A stretch of DNA of 64,000 nt from Dictyobacter kobayashii (GCF_003967555.1 NZ_BIFS01000001.1:992001-1056000); one strand, 5' to 3'. Positions 35,334-45,146 are shown, counted from the first letter of the stretch. Notes: generated by a model not told the origin, from the sequence alone. Translations and numbers: made by a program.

Positions 35334-37325
35334 ATGCCAGCATTTAAAGTGGAAGCACCATTTGAACCAACTGGTGATCAGCCAGATGCAATTGCCCGGC
35401 TCACTGAAGGTATTCAGGAGGGGCAGAAATATCAAACATTACTCGGTGTGACTGGTAGTGGTAAAACATATACGGTAGCAAAAATTGTAGAACAGGTACA
35501 GAAACCTACCCTGGTACTGGCGCCAAATAAGACCCTGGCCGCACAGCTCTATAGCGAATATAAAGAGTTTTTCCCCAATAATGCGGTCGAATACTTTGTT
35601 TCATACTATGATTATTATCAGCCAGAAGCATACATCGCACGTACCGATACCTATGTGGAAAAAGAGAGTATGCTCAATGAGGAAATTGAGAAATTACGTC
35701 TGTCGGCAACACGGAGCCTGTTTGAGCGCCGTGATGTTTTGATTGTGGCCTCGGTATCCTGTATTTATGGTCTGGGTAGTCCAGATGAATATGGCGAGGT
35801 AGTAATGACGCTCAAAGTGGGTGAGGAGCGTCGTCGCGATAAGATTTTGCGCCACCTGACAGAGATCCAGTATGAGCGCAATGATGCAAACTTTATTCGT
35901 GGTCGCTTCCGCGTACGCGGTGATGTTTTGGAGATCTTTCCCGCCTATGAAGATGTCGCGGTACGTATCGAGTTCTTCGGCGATGAAATTGAGCGCATGA
36001 CGGATATCGATCCTCTGACCGGTGAGATTCTCAATCAGCGCATGCGGCTGGACATTTATCCCGCCAAACACTGGGTAACCACACGTGAACGGCTGTTTAA
36101 GTCCATCGAATTGATCGAAGCTGAGTTGGAAGAGCGCCTGAAAGTGTTAGAGGCCGAAGGTAAACTGCTGGAGGCGGCCCGCTTAAAACAGCGTACGAAC
36201 TTTGATATGGAGATGCTACGCGAGACAGGTTTCTGTTCTGGTGTTGAGAACTATTCGCGCCACCTGGCCGGCCGTGGTCCTGGAGAACAGCCATGGACGC
36301 TGCTGGACTATCTCCCCGATGACTATCTGCTGGTCGTGGATGAGTCGCACGTTGCCCTGCCTCAGGTGCGTGGCATGTTTGCCGGTGACCGATCACGCAA
36401 ACAGGTGCTGGTAGACTACGGCTTCCGCCTACCATCAGCAATGGACAATCGTCCGTTGACCTTCAATGAGTTTGAAGGCCAGTTAAACCAGGCCCTGTTT
36501 GTATCAGCGACACCTGGACCTTATGAATATGAACATAGCCAGGCAATCGTCGAACAGTTGATTCGACCAACGGGCTTGATAGATCCAGAAATCAGTGTGC
36601 GGCCTACAAAAGGACAGATCGATGATCTGCTAGATGAGATCCGCCTCCGGGTTAGCAAGGGACAGCGCGTCCTGGTGACAACACTGACCAAGAAGATGGC
36701 CGAAGATCTTGCTGACTATATGCAAGAGCTCAATATCAAAGTACATTATCTCCACTCAGAAATCGACACCATTGAGCGTATCGAGATTCTGCGCGACCTG
36801 CGCCTGGGTGTCTATGATGTGGTGGTCGGTATCAATCTCTTGCGCGAAGGACTTGATCTGCCCGAGGTGTCCCTGGTAGCGATTCTGGATGCTGATAAGG
36901 AAGGCTTCTTACGTTCCGAGGGTTCGTTGATTCAGATGATTGGCCGTGCCGCCCGTCACGTAGAGGGCAGCGTCATTATGTACGCCGACCGCACCACTGG
37001 CTCAATGCAACGAGCCATCGATGAGACCAATCGTCGTCGAAAATTACAGCTCACCTACAATGAAGAGCACAACATTACGCCTAGAGGCATCCATAAAGAG
37101 GTTAAGACGCTTTCAGAGCGCATCAAAGCTATGAGTGGTGCCAACAATGAGAATGACGGCAAGAGTCCTGCCGTTGCGCTGGCTGGTATACCAAAGGATG
37201 AAGCAGTGCGCTTGATCAAAGATCTGGAATCCCAGATGCGTGCCGCTGCCAAACAATTGGAGTTTGAGAAAGCCGGCCAGCTCCGTGACCAGATCATTGA
37301 ACTGCGCCGCTCGCTGGTCGAATAA
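35334..37325 (+). CDS. uvrB: Excinuclease ABC subunit B
   Basis: The 663-residue protein is a standard-length UvrB. It has Walker A GVTGSGKT (residues 39-46), the beta-hairpin region [11 protein letters not shown], the helicase motif LVVDESH, motif V/VI sequences ([14 protein letters not shown] and QMIGRAARH) and a C-terminal UVR domain ([20 protein letters not shown]). It verifies damage and loads UvrC in nucleotide excision repair. ATG 35334 follows AGGAAGAG. A TATAAT at 35270-35275 may be the -10 box. It is a single-gene unit ended by a strong terminator. Confidence 0.97.
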   Translation: MPAFKVEAPFEPTGDQPDAIARLTEGIQEGQKYQTLLGVTGSGKTYTVAKIVEQVQKPTLVLAPNKTLAAQLYSEYKEFFPNNAVEYFVSYYDYYQPEAYIARTDTYVEKESMLNEEIEKLRLSATRSLFERRDVLIVASVSCIYGLGSPDEYGEVVMTLKVGEERRRDKILRHLTEIQYERNDANFIRGRFRVRGDVLEIFPAYEDVAVRIEFFGDEIERMTDIDPLTGEILNQRMRLDIYPAKHWVTTRERLFKSIELIEAELEERLKVLEAEGKLLEAARLKQRTNFDMEMLRETGFCSGVENYSRHLAGRGPGEQPWTLLDYLPDDYLLVVDESHVALPQVRGMFAGDRSRKQVLVDYGFRLPSAMDNRPLTFNEFEGQLNQALFVSATPGPYEYEHSQAIVEQLIRPTGLIDPEISVRPTKGQIDDLLDEIRLRVSKGQRVLVTTLTKKMAEDLADYMQELNIKVHYLHSEIDTIERIEILRDLRLGVYDVVVGINLLREGLDLPEVSLVAILDADKEGFLRSEGSLIQMIGRAARHVEGSVIMYADRTTGSMQRAIDETNRRRKLQLTYNEEHNITPRGIHKEVKTLSERIKAMSGANNENDGKSPAVALAGIPKDEAVRLIKDLESQMRAAAKQLEFEKAGQLRDQIIELRRSLVE

Positions 37326-37338
37326 CCAACCCGACACA

Positions 37339-37371
37339 AAAAAGAGGAGCCGCATTCAGGCTCCTCTTTTT
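37339..37371 (+). terminator. uvrB terminator
   Basis: AAAAAGAGGAGCC pairs with GGCTCCTCTTTTT around GCATTCA, and the right arm ends in a T run. It starts 14 bases after the uvrB stop. Confidence 0.92.
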
Positions 37372-37466
37372 CGCGCCCCTAAAACTGCTTTTTTCTTCCA
37401 CTTCCCCTCTATCCAAATAGAATACTATAAAAGCGAGCATTACCTAAAACCAGAGGAGTATTTACA

Positions 37467-38284
37467 ATGACCAACAACACAAACAATCCAGCAGGAAACT
37501 ACGCCGCAGTAAACGGCATCAACCTTTACTACGAAATCCATGGCACAGGTGAACCATTAATCATGCTGCACGGCGGCTTTGGCACCTTTGATATGTTCGC
37601 GGCACTCTCTCCCGCACTTATGCGCGATCATCAAGTCATAGGTGTCGATCTTTATGGGCATGGACGCACAGCCATCACGGACCGCGCCATCGACTTTGAG
37701 CAGATGGGTGACGATATTGCAAGCCTCATCCAACATCTCGGACTCGAGAAAGCCGATGTCCTGGGCTACTCTCTTGGTGGAGCGGTGGCTCTCCAGACCG
37801 CCATTCGCCATCCAGAACGCGTCAACAAGCTCGTGCTCATCTCTGCTCCTTTCAAACATACAGGCTGGCATTCTGAAACGCAGACAGGCATGTCCTCCAT
37901 AGCCCTGAGTTCTTCATTGGCACTCCTGTACATGAAGCCTATATAAGCGTTGCGCCAAGACCAGATGATTTTACTACCCTTGTGGCCAAAATGAAGCATG
38001 GCATGAGCCAGGATTATGATTGGACAGAGCAGGTCGTAGCCTTGAAACCTCCTACGTTAATTGTCACCGGCGACTCTGACGCTCTTCCTCCCACCCATGC
38101 AGTAGAGTTTTTCACTCTCCTTGGCGGTGGTTTGCAGGATGCTGGCTGGAATGGTGAAAATCTCATTTCGTCCCAACTCGCCATCTTGCCTGGCACTACC
38201 CATTACAATATTGTTTTCCGTCCCGATCTTCTGCTACCCGTCCTCACTCCATTCCTGGCAAAAAAGCAAACGCCGAACCAATAA
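37467..38284 (+). CDS. Alpha/beta hydrolase, frame broken once
   Basis: Two frames join into a hydrolase of about 272 residues. The first has the oxyanion loop MLHGGFG, the DLYGHGRT strand and the nucleophile Ser in LGYSLGGAVA. The second has the catalytic Asp in VTGDSDALPP and the His in GTTHYN. Between them, EFFIGTPVHEAYISVAPRPD is readable in the second frame, so the break lies at about 37895-37912 and needs one added base. ATG 37467 follows AGAGGAG. The substrate is unknown; sequence style is that of the PcaD/esterase-like group. Confidence 0.83.
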
Positions 38285-38797
38285 TATCTGACTGCATAGG
38301 ATGCTATTAGAAACCATCTGGTGAGGGTTCCGGTCTACCCTCTCCCCACCAGATGTTAGCATAAATATCACACTGACTCCACTCTACAGATTCCCGCGAA
38401 AAGACAAGGCTTGCCCTAATACATATATAACTCCCTTCTACATATTTCATTGGCTAACTTTCCCCTTAACGCTCAAAATAACAATTTATGCTAAAAAGAA
38501 ATGTGAACATATTTCAGAAGCTGTATACCTATAGAGCAACTAAACATTAGGTGCTTTTGATCGCATTTTAAATCAAATTTTACCTTCATATAAAAGGCCT
38601 CATTACAACACTATTACTAGAATACCGCCCCACAGAAACAATTCGACATTAGATAAATACGGTCTGTGTAAAAAACATAAAAAAGATACCTCCTGATCCT
38701 CCCTTTATTCATACAAACGTTGTGCGCAACCGGCAAAAATCGGGTATAGTATAGTGTGTTTGCTGAACACGATTATAGAAAGGACCGTAAAAATAGA
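38285..38797. other. AT-rich gene-free spacer
   Basis: This is 513 bases. A weak inverted repeat, CCATCTGGTGAGG with CCCCACCAGATG, lies near 38316-38354 and may terminate the hydrolase gene. TATAGTATAG at about 38748 is a possible -10 region for the DHS-like gene. Nothing else is seen. Confidence 0.45.
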
Positions 38798-39907
38798 ATG
38801 ACTCATCACCATGACGCTTCTAAAGAAGAACATAACAGCGCATTATTGAGTGGCGCCCAGATCCTACCCCGCCGTGTCCGCCCGAATATGACGGTAGCGG
38901 AGCTGATCGATGAGCAATTTCAAGCCTATAATGGAGCTCGCCTGAATGAGGCGGCCCGCGTCTACGCAGAACGTATGCTGGACCCTGAGCAGGATGTAAC
39001 TATTGGTCTTACCATGGCCGGAGCCCTGACGCCCGCTGGCCTGGGCGGCTGCGTATTGACATTGATGGAGTATGGCTTTGTAGATTTCATCGTCAGTACA
39101 GGTGCCAATCTTTACCACGATATGCATCATGCGCTGGCGATGTCCTTACATCGTGGCGATTTCCGGCTGGACGATGTTAAATTGCAGGAAGAAGGGGTGA
39201 TTCGTATTTATGATATCCTCTTCAATGACCAGGTCTTGCTGGATACAGATGCCTTCGTGCGCGAGAGCCTGCGCAGCCTGCCTAATCACCCAATCTCAAC
39301 CTCAGAACTACACTATCACCTGGGGCAACAATTGCTTAAAGCAGGGGTCAAGCCTGAATACTCTGTACTGGCCCAGGCGGCAGCCTGGAATGTGCCGATT
39401 TATACTTCTTCCCCGGGCGATTCTTCCATTGGCATGAACGTGGCCCGCAATGCACTTGATGGTAGTCAACTCACGCTCGATCCGCTGGCAGACGTAAATG
39501 AGACAACCGCAATCGTCCATCATGCCACACGGAATGGTGTGATTATCCTTGGTGGCGGCAGTCCAAAGAATTTCTACCTGCAAACACAACCCCAATTATG
39601 GGAAGTACTGGGCATCCAAAAAGGCGGTCATGATTACTTCATTCAAATTACCGCTGATGCGCCTCACTGGGGTGGACTCTCTGGTGCAACGCCTTCAGAG
39701 GCCGTTTCATGGGGTAAAATCAAACCCGATCAGCTCAACGATACGGTGGTGGTTTATGGAGATTCTACTATTGCTCTACCACTGCTTACCGCCTACGCGG
39801 TGAGCAAGGCGCAGCCACGACCACGTCGGGAACTGTTCGCAAAACGACATGAGATGCTTACTGAATTAAAAGAAGCCTATGAAACAGGTAAAAAAACCCG
39901 GCCATAA
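38798..39907 (+). CDS. Deoxyhypusine-synthase-like enzyme (possible homospermidine synthase)
   Basis: The 369-residue protein belongs to the deoxyhypusine synthase superfamily. Features are the NAD-binding stretch GLTMAGALTPAGLGG, DFIVSTGANLYHD, SPGDSSIGMNVA and the active-site Lys region ILGGGSPKNFYLQ, corresponding to GGGVVKHH in eukaryotic DHS. Bacteria lack hypusinated eIF5A, and bacterial members are proposed to transfer aminobutyl groups to polyamines, for example making homospermidine. Genes for AdoMet decarboxylase and agmatinase follow on the same strand, supporting a polyamine role. ATG 38798 follows AAAGGACC. Confidence 0.85.
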   Translation: MTHHHDASKEEHNSALLSGAQILPRRVRPNMTVAELIDEQFQAYNGARLNEAARVYAERMLDPEQDVTIGLTMAGALTPAGLGGCVLTLMEYGFVDFIVSTGANLYHDMHHALAMSLHRGDFRLDDVKLQEEGVIRIYDILFNDQVLLDTDAFVRESLRSLPNHPISTSELHYHLGQQLLKAGVKPEYSVLAQAAAWNVPIYTSSPGDSSIGMNVARNALDGSQLTLDPLADVNETTAIVHHATRNGVIILGGGSPKNFYLQTQPQLWEVLGIQKGGHDYFIQITADAPHWGGLSGATPSEAVSWGKIKPDQLNDTVVVYGDSTIALPLLTAYAVSKAQPRPRRELFAKRHEMLTELKEAYETGKKTRP

Positions 39908-39942
39908 GCTAACTTCCATCTAATGCATAGCAGAGCTCTTGT

Positions 39943-40080
39943 TTAGGTGGAGCACTAAATGGTATTTAGGTTGACAGCTAAATGCCATTTAGGTTGATTG
40001 CTTACTGGCCATTAGGTAGAAAACCATTGCTAATTAGGTAAAAATTTCGCAATTTCCTGAGCATTAGCTTGACAACCTAA
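39943..40080 (+). promoter_or_regulatory. 23-bp-periodic operator array upstream of speH
   Basis: TTAGGT occurs at 39943, 39966, 39989, 40012 and 40034, giving intervals of 23, 23, 23 and 22 bases. The first two units are dyads (TTAG, 8 bases, CTAA). A further dyad, TTAGCTTGACAACCTAA, lies at 40064-40080, two bases before TATAAT (40083-40088). Regular phasing near two helical turns plus a promoter-proximal dyad suggests cooperative binding by a repressor. Confidence 0.7.
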
Positions 40081-40194
40081 TGTATAATATCAACCAGTGT
40101 GCAGAAAATGTAGCGCACAGTTAAATTGCAGGCATAGCCCTTACGATGGTAGCCATAAACCTGCACAATTGGAACATATTAGGAGGAAAATGCG

Positions 40195-40629
40195 ATGCTG
40201 GTCCACTTGATGCTGGAACTCTACAATATTGACCGGAATATCCTGAGTGATGAGGCTTTGCTGCGTCGCACACTCAGTGAATTGCCAGAGCGTGTTGCGA
40301 TGGAAAAAGTTAGCCCTGTCCATCTGTATGATATTGAAACCTCAAACCCTCTTGACGCTGGCATGTCTGGTTTTGTTGTTATTGCCCAGAGTCACGTTAG
40401 CCTCCATGCATGGCCTGAGTATGGGGAAGTTGATATCGACATCTGTTCCTGCAAAGAGTTCAGTCAGGAAGATGCAATCGCCTTTGCTAAAGAGATTTTC
40501 CAGACAGACGATGTTGAGGCTCATTTCGTTGTTCGAGCTACCCGCTCACTACGTCCTGAAGAGCCAGATCCAGTGCGCTATGAGCAGGCGATGGAAGCAC
40601 GCCGCTTAGCGAAACTGGGGGTGCGCTAA
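40195..40629 (+). CDS. speH: S-adenosylmethionine decarboxylase proenzyme
   Basis: The 144-residue protein is a bacterial-type AdoMetDC. The self-cleavage region reads AQSHVSLHAWPEYG, in which the Ser becomes the pyruvoyl group and the preceding residue, usually Glu, is Gln. Downstream Cys residues (DICSCKEF) match the proton-donor region. The product, decarboxylated AdoMet, supplies aminopropyl groups for spermidine-type polyamines. ATG 40195 follows AGGAGGAAAAT. Upstream lies the 23-bp operator array, downstream a strong terminator; no spermidine synthase gene is present in the window. Confidence 0.93.
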   Translation: MLVHLMLELYNIDRNILSDEALLRRTLSELPERVAMEKVSPVHLYDIETSNPLDAGMSGFVVIAQSHVSLHAWPEYGEVDIDICSCKEFSQEDAIAFAKEIFQTDDVEAHFVVRATRSLRPEEPDPVRYEQAMEARRLAKLGVR

Positions 40630-40686
40630 GGGCAATAAGAGAAAAGCGAAGTGTAACTTCGCGTTCCTATCTCCCGACGCCGGAGG

Positions 40687-40733
40687 GTGAGGTGCCTGCC
40701 ATTCAAAAAGAGGAAGGCACCTCACTTTTTTTT
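40687..40733 (+). terminator. speH terminator
   Basis: GTGAGGTGCCT (40687-40697) pairs with AGGCACCTCAC (40715-40725) and is followed by eight T. Confidence 0.9.
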
Positions 40734-40776
40734 GTTTTCTTTTGTGGCTGAGAATGCTACAATGCATATATCGTCC

Positions 40777-40901
40777 ACTGAGTGGGTTTGAAAACCAGGC
40801 GTTTCGTGCCTGTAGCCCTGACGGTTCGCGCCTGCGGCGCTCAAAAATTCATTGGGTGTTGCGAGATGTGCGCGGCGCGCACATCTCGCAACACCCAATG
40901 A
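40777..40901 (+). repeat. Palindrome-module element, copy A
   Basis: The module (40777-40848) includes CCCTGACGGTTCGCGCCT and GCGCTCAAAAATT, both identical to copy B at 43.1 kb. It abuts a perfect palindrome, 40849-40901, with 26-bp arms and one central G. The palindrome sequence is unlike the other copies. It fills the space between the speH terminator and the speB start. Confidence 0.8.
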
Positions 40902-40961
40902 GAATACATACACACTCAATAAAATCTAGAGATAATAATAATTAATAAGGAACTGTTTTCA

Positions 40962-41833
40962 ATGGAAGATGGGTTGATCAGTCAGTTTGGGGCACCCGAT
41001 GCTCCTCATTGTGATCCTGAGACGGCACGTATCGCGATTATTCCGGCTCCGCTAGAATATAGCGTTTGCTATATGGAGGGGACACGCATGGGCCCACAGG
41101 CGATTTTGAATGCTTCTAGCCAGATGGAGCTCTATGATGAGGAGCTTGATTGCTGTCCAATCGAGGCGGGCGTGTATACATATCCAGTTCTTGATTATAC
41201 TGATATGGATCATGCCACGGCATTGCAGGTAACGGGAGACGCGGTGCGGCAAGCACTGGCACACGGCCAGATACCTCTTACCCTGGGTGGAGAACATTCT
41301 CTGTCAGCCCCGGTGATTGCGGCGGTGCATGAGCAATATCCAGATCTCACGGTAGTACATATCGATGCGCACGGCGATCTGCGCGACGAATATGAGGGCA
41401 CCCCTTTGTCGCATGCATCCATTGAGCGCCGCGTAGTAGATATGGGCATTCCACTGCTAGAGATTGGTATACGCAGCTTCAGTCCTGAAGAGGCGGCATT
41501 CATGAAGACGAAACCCAATGTGGAAGTAGTCTGGGCCTATCAGATTGCAAAGGGTCTGGCCCGTATTCCATGGGAGCACCTGGGCAAGCATACCTATGTG
41601 ACGATCGACCTGGATGCAATCGACCCAGCGAAATGCCTGCCGTAGGCACACCAGAACCCGGAGGATTAAGCTGGTATCAGATCCTCGACCTCTTCCAGGA
41701 GATCTGTCGGCGTACCACGATTGTCGGCATGGACGTGGTCGAGCTCTGCCCAATGGAAGGCCAGACGCGCGCTGATTTTCTGGCTGCCAAGCTGGCCTAC
41801 AAAATGATTGGCTACCGCCTGTTTAAAAATTAA
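40962..41833 (+). CDS. speB: Agmatinase/arginase-family ureohydrolase, frame broken once
   Basis: About 290 residues when joined. Manganese ligands are in LTLGGEHSLS, HIDAHGDLRD and TIDLDAIDP. The first frame then runs into a stop, while the other continues SEMPAVGTPEPGGLSWYQI as in the family. One extra C in the CCC at 41624-41626 restores it. Agmatinase hydrolyses agmatine to putrescine and urea; arginase or other guanidino substrates are possible. Clustering with AdoMetDC and a DHS-like enzyme favours putrescine supply. ATG 40962 has AAGGAAC upstream. The stop is followed 13 bases later by a 60-bp palindrome. Confidence 0.88.
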
Positions 41834-41846
41834 GCACTATATATTG

Positions 41847-41906
41847 GTTATATATGTAATACGGGATACGCGCCTCGAGGCGCGTATCCCGTATTACATA
41901 TATAAC
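41847..41906. repeat. Perfect 60-bp palindrome after speB
   Basis: Arms 41847-41876 and 41877-41906 are exact reverse complements, 30 bp each with no loop. The centre is GCGCCTCGAGGCGC. No full module flanks it, though the right side begins CTGCTCAGGCGCGCC. It may act as a terminator, yet its length far exceeds that need. Confidence 0.85.
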
Positions 41907-42045
41907 TGCTCAGGCGCGCCAACGCACGTATACAAGAAAAAAACACTACCATATGTGTGGTTTGATAGCTCTCTTATAATGAAACTGCAATTAAGAGATC
42001 CCAAAAATACAGTCGCTCATGTTGCTCTATGATAGTTGCATAGCC

Positions 42046-43033
42046 ATGCCTGGGAGCATAATAGTGCATAGTTTGAACAAGATTATATACCCCACAAAAC
42101 AGAGGATCATTTTTTTCTCTCTCCTCTTCTGCTATCTCCTTGTTGCCAGCCTGCTAGTGATGGGATGCAGCACTTCCACAGCTACTCATCAGCAAACGCT
42201 TGAGAGTGCCTCCTCCCAGACTATCACGTATAGCACTAATCCCATGACGTGATTATACGTACATTTTATGGTGGTGGCTTATATGGTTCGCTGTCTTTTA
42301 GTCCCCAGCTTAGCATCTATGGCGATGGGACATATATAATAGGGGTTGAGCGGCAGGGAAGTTGGATGACGATCAGCTCCAGCATCTCTTAAACGCGCTT
42401 ATTAATACGTATGGATTGCTGGCATTGAAACGTCAGTCATTCTCAGATCTGCCCGATCAAAATGTGACGTTGCTGGATTTGACGGTCAATGGCCAGGTTC
42501 ATGAAATAGCCTATGGAACCTTTGGGAATCATCCACAATCGCCCGAGGATATGTCAGCATACCAGCAAGTAGGGCTGGCAATTACACAGATCGTGAATAC
42601 GCTCACAGGACCATCGCAAGCCTATCATGCCTCGGCAGCAGCCTTATTGGTGCGCAGAGCCCCCTCTTATGATCGCGTACAAACCAGCATGGCCTGGAAA
42701 GATACGACCTTTACACTGGCCCAGGCGGCACAGTTTGAATGTGGCTCCCCTCCCGAAGATATTGACCCCAATAAAGAGTCCGCCTGTTTAAAATATACCA
42801 TTCCGAAACAGGCCATCATATTAAAGAAGGCCCAATGGCAAGGCTTGCAGAAAGAACTGGGACAACAGAGCAAGGCTACTTTTATAGAGCATAATCATTA
42901 TTATGAAGTTCGTCTCAGACCGCTGCTACCAGATGAAATTGATAGCCATAAACTAGCAATCTTTGGGAGCGCACAGAGCAATTATAAAAGCGTTCCGCTA
43001 CATGCGGCGCCCTTGCCCGCTGTTCCAGCATAG
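42046..43033 (+). CDS. Lipoprotein, unknown family, frame broken twice
   Basis: Three frames combine to about 329 residues. The first gives a lipoprotein signal (LLFCYLLVASLLVMGC, Cys modified). The second gives VIIRTFYGGGLYGSLSFSPQ and IYGDGTYIIGVERQGS. The third gives LDDDQLQHLLNALINTYG to the end. One C lost at CCC 42241-42243 and one base near 42357-42364 explain the shifts, and adding two bases makes exact codons. The Gly/Tyr-rich YGDGTYIIG region and a later paired-Cys region (FECGSPPED, ESACLKY) may be a folded extracytoplasmic domain. The start is uncertain; ATG 42046 has no good site. Confidence 0.7.
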
Positions 43034-43728
43034 ACGTCCCAATCTTTTTGTATGTGTGGTGGCAGAAAATGCGCGGCCGCGCATTTTCTGCCACCACACA
43101 TACAAATTTTTGAGCGCAAAAGGCGCGAACCGTCAGGGGCCGCAGGCACAAACCACATGCGTTTCAGACACGCTCAGTGCGAGCGCCTGACCTGAAAAAA
43201 AGCTCCCATTTTTGCTGTCATAGCCCTTCACAGCACGAGAAGTGAGCCTGGACAGAGTGGTGGACAGAACAGAAGTTGTGGTATACTAACAGGGACGCAT
43301 CCCATAAAACCTGGCATAGCGGAGCGCAACGCGTCAAAGATATCAGAGTAGGTGCGGAACGACCGATGGGAGGAAGATTCCAACAAGATCTTACTGATCT
43401 GTCCACTACTTATAGTTAAGTACATCCCCAATATGGCATGCCATTCAATCGTCTGAGCGAAGTCGCCTGGGTGGCTGACAGGTCTGCCAGAGTTAGATCC
43501 GCTGCAGTAACTGCGAAGGAGCAGCAGGGCTAACCACATTTGAGCGGCATTGACGATTGCTTCTAATAGCATGACATTAATCAGATGAGCAAGGGCGCTG
43601 ACGATGGTAAAGAAGGATGCAATGCATCTTCTATAGAGCTCATCTAACAACACGTAGCAAGGTGCCTGGCTCGCCGCACATGCGGCATTTCTGATTGCTT
43701 TTAACAAAGCCTGACTTTGAAAGGAAAC
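43034..43728. other. Gene-poor spacer with palindrome-module element copy B
   Basis: This is 695 bases. 43047-43177 is the repeat element. From 43228 to 43707 a 159-codon minus-strand frame is open, but its product is a Cys/Ser/Leu-rich sequence with no recognised motif, and I do not regard it as a supported gene. The remainder shows nothing recognisable. Confidence 0.5.
43047..43177 (-). repeat. Palindrome-module element, copy B
   Basis: Palindrome arms 43047-43076 and 43077-43106 (30 bp each, perfect, centre GCGCGGCCGCGC) begin 14 bases after the lipoprotein stop. The module follows inverted at 43107-43177, sharing on the minus strand CCCTGACGGTTCGCGCCT and GCGCTCAAAAATT with copy A. Confidence 0.8.
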
Positions 43729-45023
43729 ATGACCAGAGAATTCAATAAGCAGAGACGAGATGGCTCACGTCCGCCATTTCGTGATTCATCCTCCAGCCGA
43801 TATAGTGACGAGCGATCTTCACGTCCAGCTCGGCCTCGCCTCAACCGAGAAATGGTAGATCGCGCCTGGGAGAATGGTGCCACACGGACACACGCGGATT
43901 ACCATCCACGCAGTTCTAATGGCTCTTCACAGTCCCCCGCAATAACTGGCGCAACAATAATCGCTCTAGCGACAATTCCTCCCAACAGACACAGGGCAAC
44001 CGCAGACCCTATGGCCAGCAGCGCCAGGGCAACTACGAGCATGGGAATTCACAGCGCTCTGAGCGCCCATATGGAAATCAACAGGGCCCGCGCTCCCGGT
44101 CCTTCAATTCCAATAATCGCTACGATGACGCCGGATCTGAGCGACCAGGTTATGGCGGCAATCGCCGTAGCTACAATGATGCCGGGTCTGAGAGGCCAGG
44201 TTATGGCGGCAATCGCCGTAGCTACAATGACGCCGGATCTGAGAGGCCAGGTTATGGTGGTGGTAATCGCCGTAGCTATAATGATGCCGGCCCTGAGCGA
44301 CCAGGCTATGGCAATCGCCGCGGCACTGGCGACGCCCCCAATCCACGCAGTCGCCAGGGGAGTAGACCGCCACAAGATCGTGGCAACGCATCCCGTGGGG
44401 AAAAAGGAACCTTTGCTCCGGGTACACGTGGGAGTGCACGCCATGAGCGGCCAGAACGTGATTTCCGCGGGCGCCCCCCGCGCCGTGATTTTCGCCCACG
44501 TGATGAAGTCAAGCGTCCACCCAATCCTCGCTGGCTAAGCCGCCCTGAAGTACGGCAGGCCCGCGATGAGCAGCGCCAAAAAGAATATATGGAGCAATTT
44601 GAGGGCGATTACGAGCAGTTCGATCAGGGTGAAGCGCCACAGGTCGAAGCGCCGCAGGTCGAAGAGCCAAGAAAGCGCGCACCTCGCAATCCTCGAGCTC
44701 GCTATGAGCAACCCGAAGAAAAGCACGTTACCCGGCTTCCCAATGGACGTGTTTTGAAGGGTTCACGACCAGAACAGCGCAAAAATGCCCAGTTCTGGAC
44801 CGAGATCGACGAAAATGCAGATAAGCTGGTTGAACAGATCACTGTGGAAGAAGATATCTCCTCAGAAGAGTCGCCTTCCAGAGCCAGCAGATCGACATCC
44901 GCCAACCGAGGACCACGCCGTCCAGCCACACCACGTGGCAGAAAAGGACAGAAGTCGGCCCCCAGCTCCAGTGGCCCCAAGCCTTCACAAAAGGGCTTTA
45001 AGTGGCCATCACAACAAGAGTAA
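43729..45023 (+). CDS. Arg/Gly-rich tandem-repeat protein, frame broken once
   Basis: About 431 residues once a C is added to the CCCCC run at 43934-43938; the second frame then stays open to 45023. The reading becomes an Arg-, Gly-, Asn- and Tyr-rich chain with four tandem units of the type YNDAGSERPGYGGNRRS (16-18 residues, 44121-44324), then GTRGSARHERPERDFRGRPP-like basic sequence and a charged tail. This resembles RGG/RGY low-complexity RNA-binding proteins. ATG 43729 follows GAAAGGAAAC. Function is unknown; a role in RNA binding or phase separation is inference. Confidence 0.72.
44121..44324 (+). repeat. Four in-gene tandem repeats of 48-54 bp
   Basis: Units at 44121-44171, 44172-44222, 44223-44276 and 44277-44324 are 51, 51, 54 and 48 bases long. 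They share GAGCGACCAGG or GAGAGGCCAGG followed by TTATGG and AATCGCCG. All indels are multiples of three, so selection has kept the restored reading frame. Confidence 0.9.
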
Positions 45024-45050
45024 CCATTGGCGATCTTTTAAATTCAAGGA

Positions 45051-45080
45051 TGTGTCCAGTCTAAGCACTGGGCACATTTT
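45051..45080 (+). terminator. Terminator after the RGG-like gene
   Basis: TGTGTCCAGT pairs with ACTGGGCACA (one T-G wobble) around CTAAGC, then TTTT. Confidence 0.6.
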
Positions 45081-45146
45081 GTGAACAGTCGTTTTAGCAC
45101 AACAGCAGCGATGAGTACCAAACTAGAAGGTACCGGAGTAGCTAGC

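Noticed and set aside
39943..40056. Short regularly spaced repeats as a CRISPR array
   Set aside because: The repeated unit is only about 6-9 bases with related intervening sequence, and no cas gene is nearby. Phased operator sites before a promoter explain it better.
43228..43707. A 159-codon minus-strand open frame as a gene or transposase remnant
   Set aside because: No motif, no convincing ribosome site and atypical composition; I could not link it to any transposase family.
44049..44499. Open frames opposite the RGG-like repeat gene and the Ala/Ile-rich plus-strand reading
   Set aside because: These are out-of-frame readings of a GC-rich repeat. The reading with multiple-of-three indels and Arg/Gly composition is the supported one.
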